Positions 35,506-44,029 of a DNA stretch of 64,000 nt are shown piece by piece. Where the stretch lies: positions 1 to 64,000 of the forward strand of contig NZ_SSSQ01000010.1 in NCBI RefSeq assembly GCF_009469765.1. Direction: 5' to 3'. The stretch comes from Dechloromonas hortensis (lineage in GTDB: Bacteria; Pseudomonadota; Gammaproteobacteria; Burkholderiales; Rhodocyclaceae). Under the pieces are notes generated by a model, which ran no database searches, was not told where the DNA came from, and saw only the letters and a program-made list of their open reading frames with translations. Within the stretch, counting starts at the first letter, position 1. Each line of letters opens with the position of its first letter. A program made the position numbers and the translations under genes.

Positions 35506-38500
35506 GTGGCTGTCGTGAAGTTGCGTCAGGCTTTCCTGCTCTTGTCGCTGCTGCTGATCGGCATGCTGCTGCTGATCGGCGGCGTCACGCTGGCAGCCCT
35601 GTCTGCCTTCAAGGAGGCCAACGTCGTCGCCGACCAGCGCCAGACCTCGCTGACCCTGATGAACGACGTGCGCCTGGAGGTTGAATTGCTCAGCCGCCTG
35701 GTCAGCTCCTATGTCAGTACGGCCAATCCGCGCTACCTGATCTATTACTATGACATTCTCGGCATTCGGGAGGGGGCCAAGCCGCGCCCCCCCGACCAGC
35801 CGGGGGCTTACTGGGATCAGGTGCTGGCCGGCCTGCGCCCTTATCAGCCGCCGTCCGGCGGCGATGTGCTGCCGCTGATCAAACTGGCCGGCCAGCTCGG
35901 TTTCGATGCCCGGGAACAGGGAGCGGTCAGCCGTATTCTCGGTTTGGCCGAGCAGATGAAGCAGGTCGAGCAAATTGCCTTTGCCGCGACACAGGGGCTT
36001 TACGACCCGGTCAGCAAGGAATTCGTTTCGGAAAGCGAGCCGCAACGCGAGTTTGCCGCCAAGTTGCTGCATGAGCCGGATTACCTGCGCTTGCGGGCCG
36101 ATCTGGTCGAGGCGGTGGAAGGGCTGGCGCAACTGGTCGATGGGCGCACCCAGCGCAATGTCGATAACGCAACGGAAAAGCTGGAGAGCCTGATCGTGAC
36201 GGCGCTGGCGCTCTTGCTGGCGGCCGCCCTGTTGCTGCTGCTCAGTTACCGCTATTTGACGCGGCATCTGCTGGTGCCGCTGTTCGCCTTGCACCAGGCG
36301 GCCAGCGCCCTGGCCCACAAGTCCTACGGCGAGCGGGTTGGCAATGTGAACGGCTTCGTCGAAGTGCAAACGCTGGCGACCACGATGGATGGCATGGCGG
36401 CGGCGATCGAGGCCGATATCGAACAGCGCCAGGTGGTGCAGGAGGAACTGGCGCTGGCCCGGGCGCGGGCCGAAGTGGCGGCGGAGGCCAAGTCGATCTT
36501 TCTCGCCAACATGAGCCATGAAATCCGGACGCCGATGAACGCCATCCTCGGCATGGCCTACCTGGCCTTGCGCTCCGACTTGCAGCCGACACAGCGCAAC
36601 TATGTCGCGAAGATCCACGATGCCGCCAAGTCCCTGCTCGGCATCCTCAATGACATTCTCGACTATTCGAAGATCGAGGCCGGCAAGGTCGTTCTCGAAA
36701 GCGAGTCCTTCGACCTGCAGTCGGTGGTCCAGAATGCCGTTTTCATGGTGCAGCAGCGCGCCCAGGACAAGCAACTGGAACTGATCCTCGATTACCGGAT
36801 TTCCCACGGCAGTGCCTTCGTCGGCGATTCGCTGCGTCTCGGCCAGGTGTTGATCAACCTGCTGTCGAATGCGGTCAAGTTCACCGAGCACGGCCACGTC
36901 CGTCTCATCGTCAGCGACTGGGACAATGAAGATGGCAGCGCCGTGCTGCATTTTGCCGTCGAGGACACCGGGATCGGCATGAGCGTCGAGCAACAGGCGC
37001 GACTGTTCCAGGAGTTCAGCCAGGCCGACGGTTCGACGACCCGCAAATACGGCGGCACCGGACTCGGCCTGAGTATCTCGAAGCGTCTGGTCGAGGCCAT
37101 GGGCGGGAATATTCGGGCCAAAAGCGAGGTCGACCGCGGGAGTCTGTTCGATTTTGCGATTCGCCTGCCGGTAGCGGCCTACGTCGCCCATGACGGCGGC
37201 AAGATCCGGCGCCGGCGTGCCCTGGTCGTCGATGACTATGCGCCGGCCCGCGACAGCATGGTCGAATTGCTGCGTCTGCTTGGCTGCCCGTTGGTCGATA
37301 GCGCCGCCGACGGTGCGGTGGCTCTCGCCTTGCTGGAAAGCGCGCTGGCCCGGAACCAGCCATATGACCTGTTATTGCTCGACTGGATGATGCCCGGCAT
37401 GGGGGGCGCCGCCGTGCTCGAAGCCATGCGTGACCGGCAGTTGGCGCTACCGGAAAAGACCATCGTCGTCTCGGCACTGGATGTCGCTTTGCTGCGTGAC
37501 CAGGCCGCCCAGCTCGGGGTCGGCGACGTGCTGCAAAAGCCGGCCCCGCCGAAAATCCTGTGTGAAGTGGCCAACAGTGCCCTGGGCGAGGGCTTGCTCC
37601 TGCCGTCGGCAGCCGGGACGCCGCAAAAGAACCTCGATGGCATGCGGGTGCTGGTGGTCGAGGACAACGAGATCAACCAGCAGGTGGCGGTCGAGATCCT
37701 CCATGCCTGGGGCGTCATCGTCGATCTGGCCAGGGATGGCCAGCAGGCACTGGATTTGTTGTTCAAGCAGCCGCCGGCGCATTACGACCTGGTCCTGATG
37801 GATCTGGAAATGCCGGTGCTGAACGGCTGCGAAGCAACCCGCCTGCTCCGCGCCAATGTACGTTATGGCGGGGTGCCGGTAGTCGCCATGACGGCGCATG
37901 CAGTGGGGGGAGAATTGCAGGCAGCGCTGGCGGCCGGCATGAATGGCCATATTTCCAAGCCCTTCGAGCCGGATGACTTGTTCGACGTGTTGTCGCGCCA
38001 TCGTCGGGCGCTCGCTGATGAAGGTTTGCCGCCGCTGGCCGACAAGCCGCTGCTGGCTGAGAGCAGTGAGGATCAGCGCGTTCTTAATCATCTGGCGCGC
38101 TTGCCCGGGCTTGATGCCGGGCTGCTTTACCAGCGCTTTCCCGGGCGGGTCGGCTTCATCTGCCGCATGCTGCGGCGTTTTGCCAGCGAGCAGGGCAAGG
38201 TTGTCGCCGAGATCGAGTCCTTGCTCGCCGCCGGCGACCGGGCAACGGCGCAGCGCCTGGCGCATTCCGTCAAGGGCCTGGCCGGCAATCTGGCGATGAG
38301 CGAGATCCAGGAACGGGCCGCCCAACTGGAAGGACAAATCAAGGCCGGCGCGGCTGATATCGCGCCCGGCCTGCAGGCGCTTGATGCGGCCATCGCACCC
38401 TTGCTGAGCGGTCTGGCTGATTTGCCCGAAGCGCCGGCGCCGAGCGTGGCGAGCCCGCAGCCAAGCGATATCGCCCGCGTTGTCCGGCGCCTGCGGCGTT

Positions 38501-38676
38501 GCCTGATGGAGGGCGATGGCGAGGCGGAGGCCCTGTGGCTGGGCCATCAGGAAAACTTTGCCAGCTATTTCTCGCCGGTGGTTTGCAAACGCCTTGGCCG
38601 GGCGATCAGCGCCTGGGATTTTGATGACGCCCTGCGCGTGCTGGAGACGGCAGGGGTCGGAGGGGAAATTCAGTGA
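35506..38676 (+). CDS. Hybrid sensor histidine kinase with two receivers and an HPt domain
   Basis: About 1056 residues. TM1 is near 9-32, a periplasmic sensor region follows to about 228, then TM2 and HAMP. HisKA has His338 (ANMSHEIRTPMNAIL) and HATPase has NLLSNAVKFTEHG and GTGLGLSIS. Receiver 1 has Asp626 in LLLDWMMPG, receiver 2 has Asp766 in LVLMDLEMPV, and the C-terminal HPt has His920 in LAHSVKGLAG. This is a BarA/ArcB-like phosphorelay. The start is GTG, at 35506 or 35515; the latter is better spaced from GGGG. It overlaps the HD-GYP response regulator gene by four bases, its likely partner. Confidence 0.9.
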   Translation: MAVVKLRQAFLLLSLLLIGMLLLIGGVTLAALSAFKEANVVADQRQTSLTLMNDVRLEVELLSRLVSSYVSTANPRYLIYYYDILGIREGAKPRPPDQPGAYWDQVLAGLRPYQPPSGGDVLPLIKLAGQLGFDAREQGAVSRILGLAEQMKQVEQIAFAATQGLYDPVSKEFVSESEPQREFAAKLLHEPDYLRLRADLVEAVEGLAQLVDGRTQRNVDNATEKLESLIVTALALLLAAALLLLLSYRYLTRHLLVPLFALHQAASALAHKSYGERVGNVNGFVEVQTLATTMDGMAAAIEADIEQRQVVQEELALARARAEVAAEAKSIFLANMSHEIRTPMNAILGMAYLALRSDLQPTQRNYVAKIHDAAKSLLGILNDILDYSKIEAGKVVLESESFDLQSVVQNAVFMVQQRAQDKQLELILDYRISHGSAFVGDSLRLGQVLINLLSNAVKFTEHGHVRLIVSDWDNEDGSAVLHFAVEDTGIGMSVEQQARLFQEFSQADGSTTRKYGGTGLGLSISKRLVEAMGGNIRAKSEVDRGSLFDFAIRLPVAAYVAHDGGKIRRRRALVVDDYAPARDSMVELLRLLGCPLVDSAADGAVALALLESALARNQPYDLLLLDWMMPGMGGAAVLEAMRDRQLALPEKTIVVSALDVALLRDQAAQLGVGDVLQKPAPPKILCEVANSALGEGLLLPSAAGTPQKNLDGMRVLVVEDNEINQQVAVEILHAWGVIVDLARDGQQALDLLFKQPPAHYDLVLMDLEMPVLNGCEATRLLRANVRYGGVPVVAMTAHAVGGELQAALAAGMNGHISKPFEPDDLFDVLSRHRRALADEGLPPLADKPLLAESSEDQRVLNHLARLPGLDAGLLYQRFPGRVGFICRMLRRFASEQGKVVAEIESLLAAGDRATAQRLAHSVKGLAGNLAMSEIQERAAQLEGQIKAGAADIAPGLQALDAAIAPLLSGLADLPEAPAPSVASPQPSDIARVVRRLRRCLMEGDGEAEALWLGHQENFASYFSPVVCKRLGRAISAWDFDDALRVLETAGVGGEIQ

Positions 38677-39761
38677 ACGACGATCAGCGCAAGACCATCC
38701 TGGTCATTGACGACACACCATCGAATCTTAGTCTGATCAATCACCTGCTGCGTGATCAATATCGGGTGAAACTGGCCAACAGCGGCGCCCGAGGGCTGGA
38801 ACTGGCCTTCGACCGTCCGCCCGATCTGGTGCTGCTCGACATCATGATGCCGGAGATGGACGGCTACGAAGTGATTCAGCAATTGAAGGCCAACCCGCTG
38901 ACTACCCATATGCCGGTGATTTTTCTCACCGCGAAGATCGAGGCCGCCGATGAGGAACTGGGTTTTCAGTTGGGTGCGGTGGACTTCATCCACAAGCCGT
39001 TTTCGCCATCGATCATGCTTGCCCGGATCGGAGCGCATCTGCAGGTGCATGCTTGGCAGACCTTTCTCGAGGACAAGAGCGCCTGGCTGCAAAGCGAGGT
39101 GGAACGGCGGGTCAATGAGGTACTCAAGCTACAGGCCGGGGCGATCCGGGTCATGGTGTCGCTGGCCGAGTTCCGCGACGAATGTACCGGCAATCACATC
39201 CGGCGCACCCAGACTTACGTTCGCCGCTTGGCCGAGCACCTGTCGCGGCAGGCGCGCGACCGGGCTTTCCTGAATCCGGAGACCATCGACAGCATCGCCA
39301 AGGCCTCGCCGCTGCACGATATCGGCAAGATCGCCATTCCCGACAATATTTTGCTCAAGCCGGGCAAGCACACACCGGAAGAGTTCGAGATCATGAAGAC
39401 GCATGCCATCAAAGGCGAAGGCATGTTGCAGCGGACGCGTCAGGAGCTTGGCGACGACAACCTGATGCTGCTCTACGCCAGCCAGATTGCCCGCAGCCAT
39501 CATGAACGCTGGGATGGCGGCGGCTATCCGGATGGCCTGGTCGGCGAGGCAATTCCGCTACCGGCCCGGCTGATGGCGGTGGCCGATGTCTATGATGCCT
39601 TGCGTTCGCGTCGTCCCTACAAGGCGGCATTCAGTCACGAGGAAGCGGCGGCCATCATGCTCGATGGGCGCGGCAAACACTTCGACCCTTTGCTGATGGA
39701 TGCTTTTTTGGCCTTACAGGATGAATTCGCCAGTATTGCCATTAAACTGGCGGACGAATAA
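38673..39761 (+). CDS. Response regulator with HD-GYP domain (c-di-GMP phosphodiesterase)
   Basis: A 362-residue protein with a GTG start. The N-terminal receiver has LVLLDIMMPEMDG and the K of FIHKPFSP. A short linker leads to the HD-GYP domain with His215-Asp216 (HDIGKIAIPD), HAIKGEGML, and the extended HHERWDGGGYPDGL motif. All residues expected for activity appear present, so it should hydrolyse cyclic di-GMP. It overlaps the hybrid kinase gene by four bases, so it is probably phosphorylated via that kinase's HPt. Confidence 0.92.
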   Translation: MNDDQRKTILVIDDTPSNLSLINHLLRDQYRVKLANSGARGLELAFDRPPDLVLLDIMMPEMDGYEVIQQLKANPLTTHMPVIFLTAKIEAADEELGFQLGAVDFIHKPFSPSIMLARIGAHLQVHAWQTFLEDKSAWLQSEVERRVNEVLKLQAGAIRVMVSLAEFRDECTGNHIRRTQTYVRRLAEHLSRQARDRAFLNPETIDSIAKASPLHDIGKIAIPDNILLKPGKHTPEEFEIMKTHAIKGEGMLQRTRQELGDDNLMLLYASQIARSHHERWDGGGYPDGLVGEAIPLPARLMAVADVYDALRSRRPYKAAFSHEEAAAIMLDGRGKHFDPLLMDAFLALQDEFASIAIKLADE

Positions 39762-39792
39762 ATTTGTCATATCCTTCTGGGGTATTTTCGAT

Positions 39793-41055
39793 ATGAATCA
39801 TCGATCATTGCTGACCGGCGTGCTGCCGTTTCTGGTGGCTTTCGCACAGCCGGTGCAGGCAGTCGATTTCAACTGGTCTGGCTTTGGCACCCTTGGTTAC
39901 GTCGAATCGGACGAGTCGCGGAACTACCAGCGCTTCATCAACGATAGCGGCACCATCAAGCGCGACAGCGTTCTCGGCGGGCAGATGGACGTCAAGTTCG
40001 ATCAGCATTGGGGGGCGACGGTCCAGGCCCGTCTGGCGCCGTCCGATCATTACGAGTCGCGTTGGCAGGCCGCGTTGACCTGGGCCTTTGTCTCGTGGCG
40101 GCCAAGCGATGACTGGCTGATCCGGCTCGGCAAGATTCGTCTGCCGCTGATGCTCAATACCGAAAATCTCGATGTCGGCGCCACCTTCGATCTGGCCCGC
40201 CTGCCGCAGGAGGTCTATTCCATATCCCCGATGACCGACGTTTGGGGCGTCAGTGTCAGCAAGAGCTGGCTGGCGGAAACGATGGAGTGGAATCTCGAGG
40301 CCTATACCGGTCGCGCCGACCCGTATTGGCGTTATTACGGCCGGGAGATCCGGGACGGCAATCCGACGCCGGGCAGCTGGTTCGTTCCCCTCGATGTCGC
40401 CAGTTCCGGCCTGGTCCTGACTGCCCGCGACATCGGCAATACCTTTCGGGTCGGCATCCACGAGGTCAATGCATCGCGCGTCGGAGCACAGTCCCAAAGC
40501 GAGATTCCCTATCGGCAGGTGACACCGAGTTTCGGTTTCTACGACATGTTGAGTGGCAGCAAGGTCGATAACCTGCGCATTCCCGTGCAGACGATGGCGG
40601 CCAGTATCAGCCTGCCGGCCGAGGTCAAGGTGACGGCCGAATATGCGCGCATGAAGGTCGATAGCGCCAGCGAGGGCCTGACCCGCTGGGGCGCCTACCT
40701 GGCCGTCTCGAAGCGGATCGGCGCGTGGACGCCTTATGTCTATTACGCCAAGACCAAATCAAGCGGTGGCGCCCTGGATCTGTACCAGGACATCGACGCT
40801 TCGGCCGAGCGCAACCGGCGCGGCAGTACGCTGTACAACTACCAGAAAATGCAGGCCGATATCGTGTCGCCCTATGACCAATGGACCGGCGCGCTCGGCA
40901 CCTCGTTCCGCCTTACGCCGCGCAGCATCTTCAAGGCCGAGTGGGCGCATACCCAGACTGGAGTAGCGTCCAATTTCGTCGATGCACCGTCCGGCGGCAA
41001 CAGCGGCGACATGCGTTTCAATATTTTCTCCCTCTCCTATAACTTCACTTTCTGA
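39793..41055 (+). CDS. Outer membrane beta-barrel protein (porin-like)
   Basis: A 420-residue protein. The signal peptide ends PVQA, residue 24, and the mature part begins VDFNWSGFGTLGYVESD. Alternating amphipathic strands continue to a C-terminal Phe (SLSYNFTF), as expected for a beta-barrel. It is not closely similar to the porin at 23993. It lies 31 bases after the HD-GYP gene and 10 bases before a small phosphate-binding-like protein gene. The conserved company of a kinase and a binding protein suggests a sensing or uptake role. The substrate is unknown. Confidence 0.82.
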   Translation: MNHRSLLTGVLPFLVAFAQPVQAVDFNWSGFGTLGYVESDESRNYQRFINDSGTIKRDSVLGGQMDVKFDQHWGATVQARLAPSDHYESRWQAALTWAFVSWRPSDDWLIRLGKIRLPLMLNTENLDVGATFDLARLPQEVYSISPMTDVWGVSVSKSWLAETMEWNLEAYTGRADPYWRYYGREIRDGNPTPGSWFVPLDVASSGLVLTARDIGNTFRVGIHEVNASRVGAQSQSEIPYRQVTPSFGFYDMLSGSKVDNLRIPVQTMAASISLPAEVKVTAEYARMKVDSASEGLTRWGAYLAVSKRIGAWTPYVYYAKTKSSGGALDLYQDIDASAERNRRGSTLYNYQKMQADIVSPYDQWTGALGTSFRLTPRSIFKAEWAHTQTGVASNFVDAPSGGNSGDMRFNIFSLSYNFTF

Positions 41056-41065
41056 GAGGGTGATC

Positions 41066-41479
41066 ATGCGCAGGAACCTGCTATTTCTGCTGCTGGTGCT
41101 GCTTGTCCCGTTCTCGGGGCAAGCTCAGGAAGCGCTTGTCATCATCGCGCATGGCAGTTTGCCGAAAACCGATTTGGCGACCGTGCAGCGCCTGTACACC
41201 GGGCGCATTTTGTCGATTGCCGACCAGCCAGCGGTGCCGATCAATCTGCCGCCCGGCAACCCGTTGCGCCAGCAGTTTCTAGAGGCTTACCTGGAGCAGA
41301 ACGAGGAGCAATACACCGGTTACTGGCTGGTTCGTCGCTATGTCGGCAAGGGAACGCCGCCGCGTGAAATGGCCAGCGTCGAGGAAATATTGCGCTTCGT
41401 CGGGAGTACGCCGGGGGCCGTTGCGTACGTGCCGCAATCCAAAGTGCCGAAGGGGGCGAACGTCGTTTTCAAGCGTTAA
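41066..41479 (+). CDS. Small periplasmic phosphate-binding (PstS-like) domain protein
   Basis: A 137-residue exported protein. The signal peptide is MRRNLLFLLLVLLVPFSGQAQ. The mature sequence resembles the C-terminal half of PstS-type binding proteins: an LYTGRILSI motif near residue 50 and PGAVAYVPQSKVP near the end. It is less than half the usual length of a full binding protein. GAGAGGG precedes the ATG at 41066, 10 bases after the outer membrane protein stop. It is probably cotranscribed with the kinase, HD-GYP and barrel genes. Ligand unproven. Confidence 0.75.
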   Translation: MRRNLLFLLLVLLVPFSGQAQEALVIIAHGSLPKTDLATVQRLYTGRILSIADQPAVPINLPPGNPLRQQFLEAYLEQNEEQYTGYWLVRRYVGKGTPPREMASVEEILRFVGSTPGAVAYVPQSKVPKGANVVFKR

Positions 41480-41593
41480 TGGTCAAATGATTTGGCTAGT
41501 ATTTTTTCTTCAGAGTGGTAAGCTGAACCCGTGCTGAGGTTAGCAGCAAGCCCAGCAAGAAGTGGCAGTACCCGCTGCGTTGCAGGAGATTCT

Positions 41594-41635
41594 ATGGCAG
41601 TTGTCGATGGAAAAAATCTTGAGATTACCGTGTAG
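41594..41635 (+). CDS. Possible 13-residue leader peptide
   Basis: ATG at 41594 is preceded by AGGAG with five bases spacing. The frame encodes MAVVDGKNLEITV and stops at TAG. Five of 13 residues are Val, Leu or Ile. It lies between hairpins and upstream of a terminator-like stem, the arrangement of an attenuation leader. Too short for coding evidence beyond the ribosome-binding site. Confidence 0.35.
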   Translation: MAVVDGKNLEITV

Positions 41636-41693
41636 TACTCCGTAACGGCGAAAAGCCGAAAACCTTGGCCTAATGTGTCTTGGTGCAGTAACC

Positions 41694-41722
41694 GAAGCCC
41701 ATGCCCGAAACGCATGGGCTTC
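41694..41722 (+). terminator. Terminator-like hairpin before the RidA gene
   Basis: An 11-bp perfect stem GAAGCCCATGC/GCATGGGCTTC with a seven-base loop, followed by ACGTTTT. The T-run is short. It ends 18 bases before the RidA start, so it could end a small RNA or act as an attenuator. Confidence 0.55.
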
Positions 41723-41740
41723 ACGTTTTGAGGATTCCTG

Positions 41741-42088
41741 ATGCAGATTCAGCGCCACGGCACGACCGGCCGTTTTTCCGATAGCGTTGTCCATAACGGC
41801 ACCGTTTACCTTGTCGAAGTCGCCGCCAATCTCGACGGCGATGCCGCCGCCCAGACGGCCAATTTGCTGGCCAGTGTCGAGCGCTTGCTGGCCCAGGCCG
41901 GCAGCGACAAATCCCGCTTGCTGATGGTGACCATCTACCTCAGCGACATGGCCGACTACGACGCGATGAATGCGGTGTGGGATGCCTGGTTGCCGCCCGG
42001 TTGTGCGCCGGCGCGCGCCTGTCTGCAGGCGCGGCTGGCCAAGCCGGAATATCGCGTCGAAATGGTGTTGACCGCCGCCCTCGCTTAA
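41741..42088 (+). CDS. RidA family (YjgF/YER057c/UK114) protein
   Basis: A 115-residue protein of the RidA superfamily. The C-terminal PARACLQARLAKPEYRVEM carries the Arg that binds the carboxylate of imine substrates, and SRLLMVTIYLSDMADYDAMN is conserved. RidA itself hydrolyses reactive enamine/imine intermediates such as 2-aminoacrylate; other subfamilies lack proven activity. GAGG precedes the ATG. It overlaps the 3' end of the convergent next gene by four bases. Confidence 0.85.
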   Translation: MQIQRHGTTGRFSDSVVHNGTVYLVEVAANLDGDAAAQTANLLASVERLLAQAGSDKSRLLMVTIYLSDMADYDAMNAVWDAWLPPGCAPARACLQARLAKPEYRVEMVLTAALA

Positions 42089-42408
42089 TCGGGAGTGGCG
42101 CTTTCGGCGCTGCAGTCGCAGCCTTCGCCGGCGGCGATCCAGCGTTTGATCAGTTTGCCGGTCAGAGCTTCGCCGGCGGCTGGCAGCCAGCCGAAGTAAT
42201 GAGCGGGCCGGACGAGCAGGCCGCAGTGGTAGCGGGCGTGCTCGGCCGACCATTCAAGGGCCGGGCAAGGGCCTCGTTTTTGCCAAAAACGGAGGCGGGC
42301 CGCCGGGCAGGTTTCCAGCGCACAGCAGACGCCGCAGCCGTTGCAGGGCTGACCGGCGGCGGGTTTCGTCGGGGCGCTGCGGTGGAGGTATATGATCTGC
42401 TCGGACAT
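42085..42408 (-). CDS. YkgJ-like cysteine-cluster protein
   Basis: A 107-residue protein with the CNGCGVCC cluster near residue 23 and further Cys residues at ETC, GPC, HCG and CDC. The CxxCxxCC motif defines the YkgJ/UPF0153 group, thought to bind zinc or an iron-sulfur cluster. I chose the ATG at 42408 before SEQIIYLHR over an in-frame start 36 bases upstream. No partner genes point to a process. Confidence 0.75.
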   Translation of the reverse strand: MSEQIIYLHRSAPTKPAAGQPCNGCGVCCALETCPAARLRFWQKRGPCPALEWSAEHARYHCGLLVRPAHYFGWLPAAGEALTGKLIKRWIAAGEGCDCSAESATPD

Positions 42409-42474
42409 GGGCCGTAATGAACCATGTTGGCGCCAATAGATCAAACGTCCAGTTCAACCCGAAGGAGATTCGTG

Positions 42475-42600
42475 ATGAAGAAACTGCTGTCAGCCGTGAT
42501 TGCTGCCGTCTTTGCCTTGGGCAGCCTGAGTGCCATTGCCTGTGGCGACAAGGCGAAAGACGAAAAACAGATGAGTACGCCTTCGAAGCCGAAGGTCTGA
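42475..42600 (+). CDS. Small exported or lipoprotein-like peptide (41 residues)
   Basis: The ATG at 42475 has an AAGGAG box eight bases upstream. The product begins MKKLLSAVIAAVFALGSL, a clear signal sequence ending SAIAC, followed by a short charged tail (GDKAKDEKQMSTPSKPKV). The Cys at residue 23 could be lipidated, although the -3 residue is Ala, so signal peptidase I cleavage is equally possible. Divergent from the YkgJ-like gene. Function unknown. Confidence 0.7.
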   Translation: MKKLLSAVIAAVFALGSLSAIACGDKAKDEKQMSTPSKPKV

Positions 42601-42647
42601 ATTCGCTGCGTGCCGGGAAAAGGCAGCTGCGGCTGCCTTTTCTCCGT

Positions 42648-43466
42648 TTACGGCCGGGCCAGGAAGAGTTCGGGATCGACCGGCGTGTTGTTGAGGATGA
42701 CCGCCCAGTGCAGGTGCGGGCCGGTGACGCGGCCGGTGGCGCCGACGGCGCCAAGCTGTTCGCCCTTTTTCACCGGTTGCCCCGGGCGGACGTCGATGCG
42801 CGAGAGGTGCATGTAGGCGCTGATCAGGCCCTGGCCGTGGTCGATGAAGACGGTGTTGCCATTGAAGAAATAGTCGCCGGTGTTGGCGACGATGCCATCG
42901 GCCGGTGTCCGGATCGGCGCACCGGTGCCGACCGCAACATCAAGTCCGGCATGCGGGTTGCGCGGCTGGCCGTTGAAGATGCGGCGCAGGCCGAAGCGTG
43001 AGGAGAGCGGGCCGCTCGCCGGCAGCAGAAAATCGGTGGCCGGGGCATGGCTGCTGAAGTGGCGCTTGACCGCTTCGGTGACTGCCTTTTCGCGCTCGAT
43101 GCGGGCGAGGTCATCCGGATTGGGCTCGACCTTGCGCTTGTCCTTGATGGTCAGGCGCTGTTCCGGGTAATTCTTGATGCCGATGCTGACGGTTCTGATG
43201 CCGGCGGTCGACCCGCCGGAAACGGCAATTTCCATTTCGCCGGGCAGCGTGTCGAGCGGGATGCCGAGCAGCGCATACCAGCGGCCCTGGTCTTTGACTA
43301 CGGCCAGCGGCTGTTCGCCCAGGCGGGCGCTGGGCGCCGGCTGGCTGGCCGGGCCGAGGTCGATGACGGCGATGCCGCCGGGCACCGGGGCGTGCCTAGG
43401 CAGGGCGACGGCAGTTCCCAGGTGGCCGAGGATGCCAAGGAAGAACAGGACTCTAAGCAGTTTCAT
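42648..43466 (-). CDS. M23 family metallopeptidase (LytM domain)
   Basis: A 272-residue exported protein. The signal peptide is near MKLLRVLFFLGILGHLGTAVA. An Ig-like N-terminal part is followed by the LytM/M23 domain with zinc ligands in NPHAGLDVAV (HxxxD) and HLHWAV (HxH), so it looks catalytically intact. It would cleave peptidoglycan cross-links or act on periplasmic peptides. I chose the ATG at 43466, which overlaps the preceding thioredoxin-like gene by four bases. Confidence 0.88.
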   Translation of the reverse strand: MKLLRVLFFLGILGHLGTAVALPRHAPVPGGIAVIDLGPASQPAPSARLGEQPLAVVKDQGRWYALLGIPLDTLPGEMEIAVSGGSTAGIRTVSIGIKNYPEQRLTIKDKRKVEPNPDDLARIEREKAVTEAVKRHFSSHAPATDFLLPASGPLSSRFGLRRIFNGQPRNPHAGLDVAVGTGAPIRTPADGIVANTGDYFFNGNTVFIDHGQGLISAYMHLSRIDVRPGQPVKKGEQLGAVGATGRVTGPHLHWAVILNNTPVDPELFLARP

Positions 43467-44023
43467 CGGGCGACGCGGCTGGCCCACCACAAACGCAGGC
43501 GCAGCGCGAGTTCCGAGGTGTAGCCGAGGGTGACGAAAGCGACCTCGCCGGCCGGGTTGATGACGATGAAGGCCGGTACGCCCGGCAGGCCGTACTGGCG
43601 ATGGATGGCGGCCTTGGGGTCAGGCAGCGTCGGCCAGTTGTAGCCGGCTTCGGCCATGATCCTCGCCACTTGCCCGGCCGGCCCGGACTGGATGGCAATG
43701 CTGGTTACCGGCCAGTCTTCGGCAATGGCCGTGACATTGCCGGCTGTCGTCTGGCAGATGGCGCACCAGTCGGCCCAGAAATAGAGCAGTACAGCCCGCC
43801 CGGGATGTTGGGCGCGCCAGGCGGCGAGGTCGAAAGGCGTGCCGTCGAGGCGTTGACCGGCGAACTGCGGTGCTGGGCCACGCGGCGTGGCGCGACCCTG
43901 CCAGAGCTGGACAGCGACATTGATGGCGATAGCGATGCCAAGCAGGAGCAGGCCTTCGACCAGCCAGCGGCGCCAGAGGGGCGGTTTGAGCGTCGCCGGA
44001 GGATTGGTGGGGTCGGGTTCCAA
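43463..44023 (-). CDS. Membrane-anchored thioredoxin-like protein (TlpA/ScsD type)
   Basis: A 186-residue protein with one N-terminal membrane helix (about residues 21-39) and a periplasmic thioredoxin fold with redox motif WCAIC and the cis-Pro loop GVPAF. It resembles ScsD-type disulfide proteins. It is translationally coupled to the M23 peptidase gene, so it may maintain redox state of an envelope protein. The partner is unknown. Confidence 0.85.
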   Translation of the reverse strand: MEPDPTNPPATLKPPLWRRWLVEGLLLLGIAIAINVAVQLWQGRATPRGPAPQFAGQRLDGTPFDLAAWRAQHPGRAVLLYFWADWCAICQTTAGNVTAIAEDWPVTSIAIQSGPAGQVARIMAEAGYNWPTLPDPKAAIHRQYGLPGVPAFIVINPAGEVAFVTLGYTSELALRLRLWWASRVAR

Positions 44024-44029
44024 CGGTGC

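Larger units (their letters stand above)
41522..41722 (+). ncRNA. Candidate structured leader or small RNA upstream of the RidA gene
   Basis: The 261-base gap before the RidA gene contains several stem-loops: 41522-41529 with 41538-41544; 41555-41558 with 41580-41583 enclosing 41561-41565 with 41572-41576; GGC-GAAAA-GCC near 41647; and a perfect 11-bp stem at the end. A 13-codon reading frame with a good ribosome-binding site lies in the middle. I cannot match it to 6S, SRP RNA, tmRNA or a riboswitch class I know. A transcription attenuator or a stand-alone small RNA both fit. Confidence 0.45.

Noticed and set aside
41594-41680. A possible frameshifted small gene joining the 13-codon frame to a downstream frame ending KPKTLA
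   Set aside because: Needs an unsupported -1 shift at the TAG. No family similarity, and there are stems in the same stretch.
41522-41722. 6S RNA, SRP RNA, tmRNA or a c-di-GMP riboswitch in the gap before the RidA gene
   Set aside because: None of the conserved cores or signature strings of those RNAs is present; left as an unclassified candidate.
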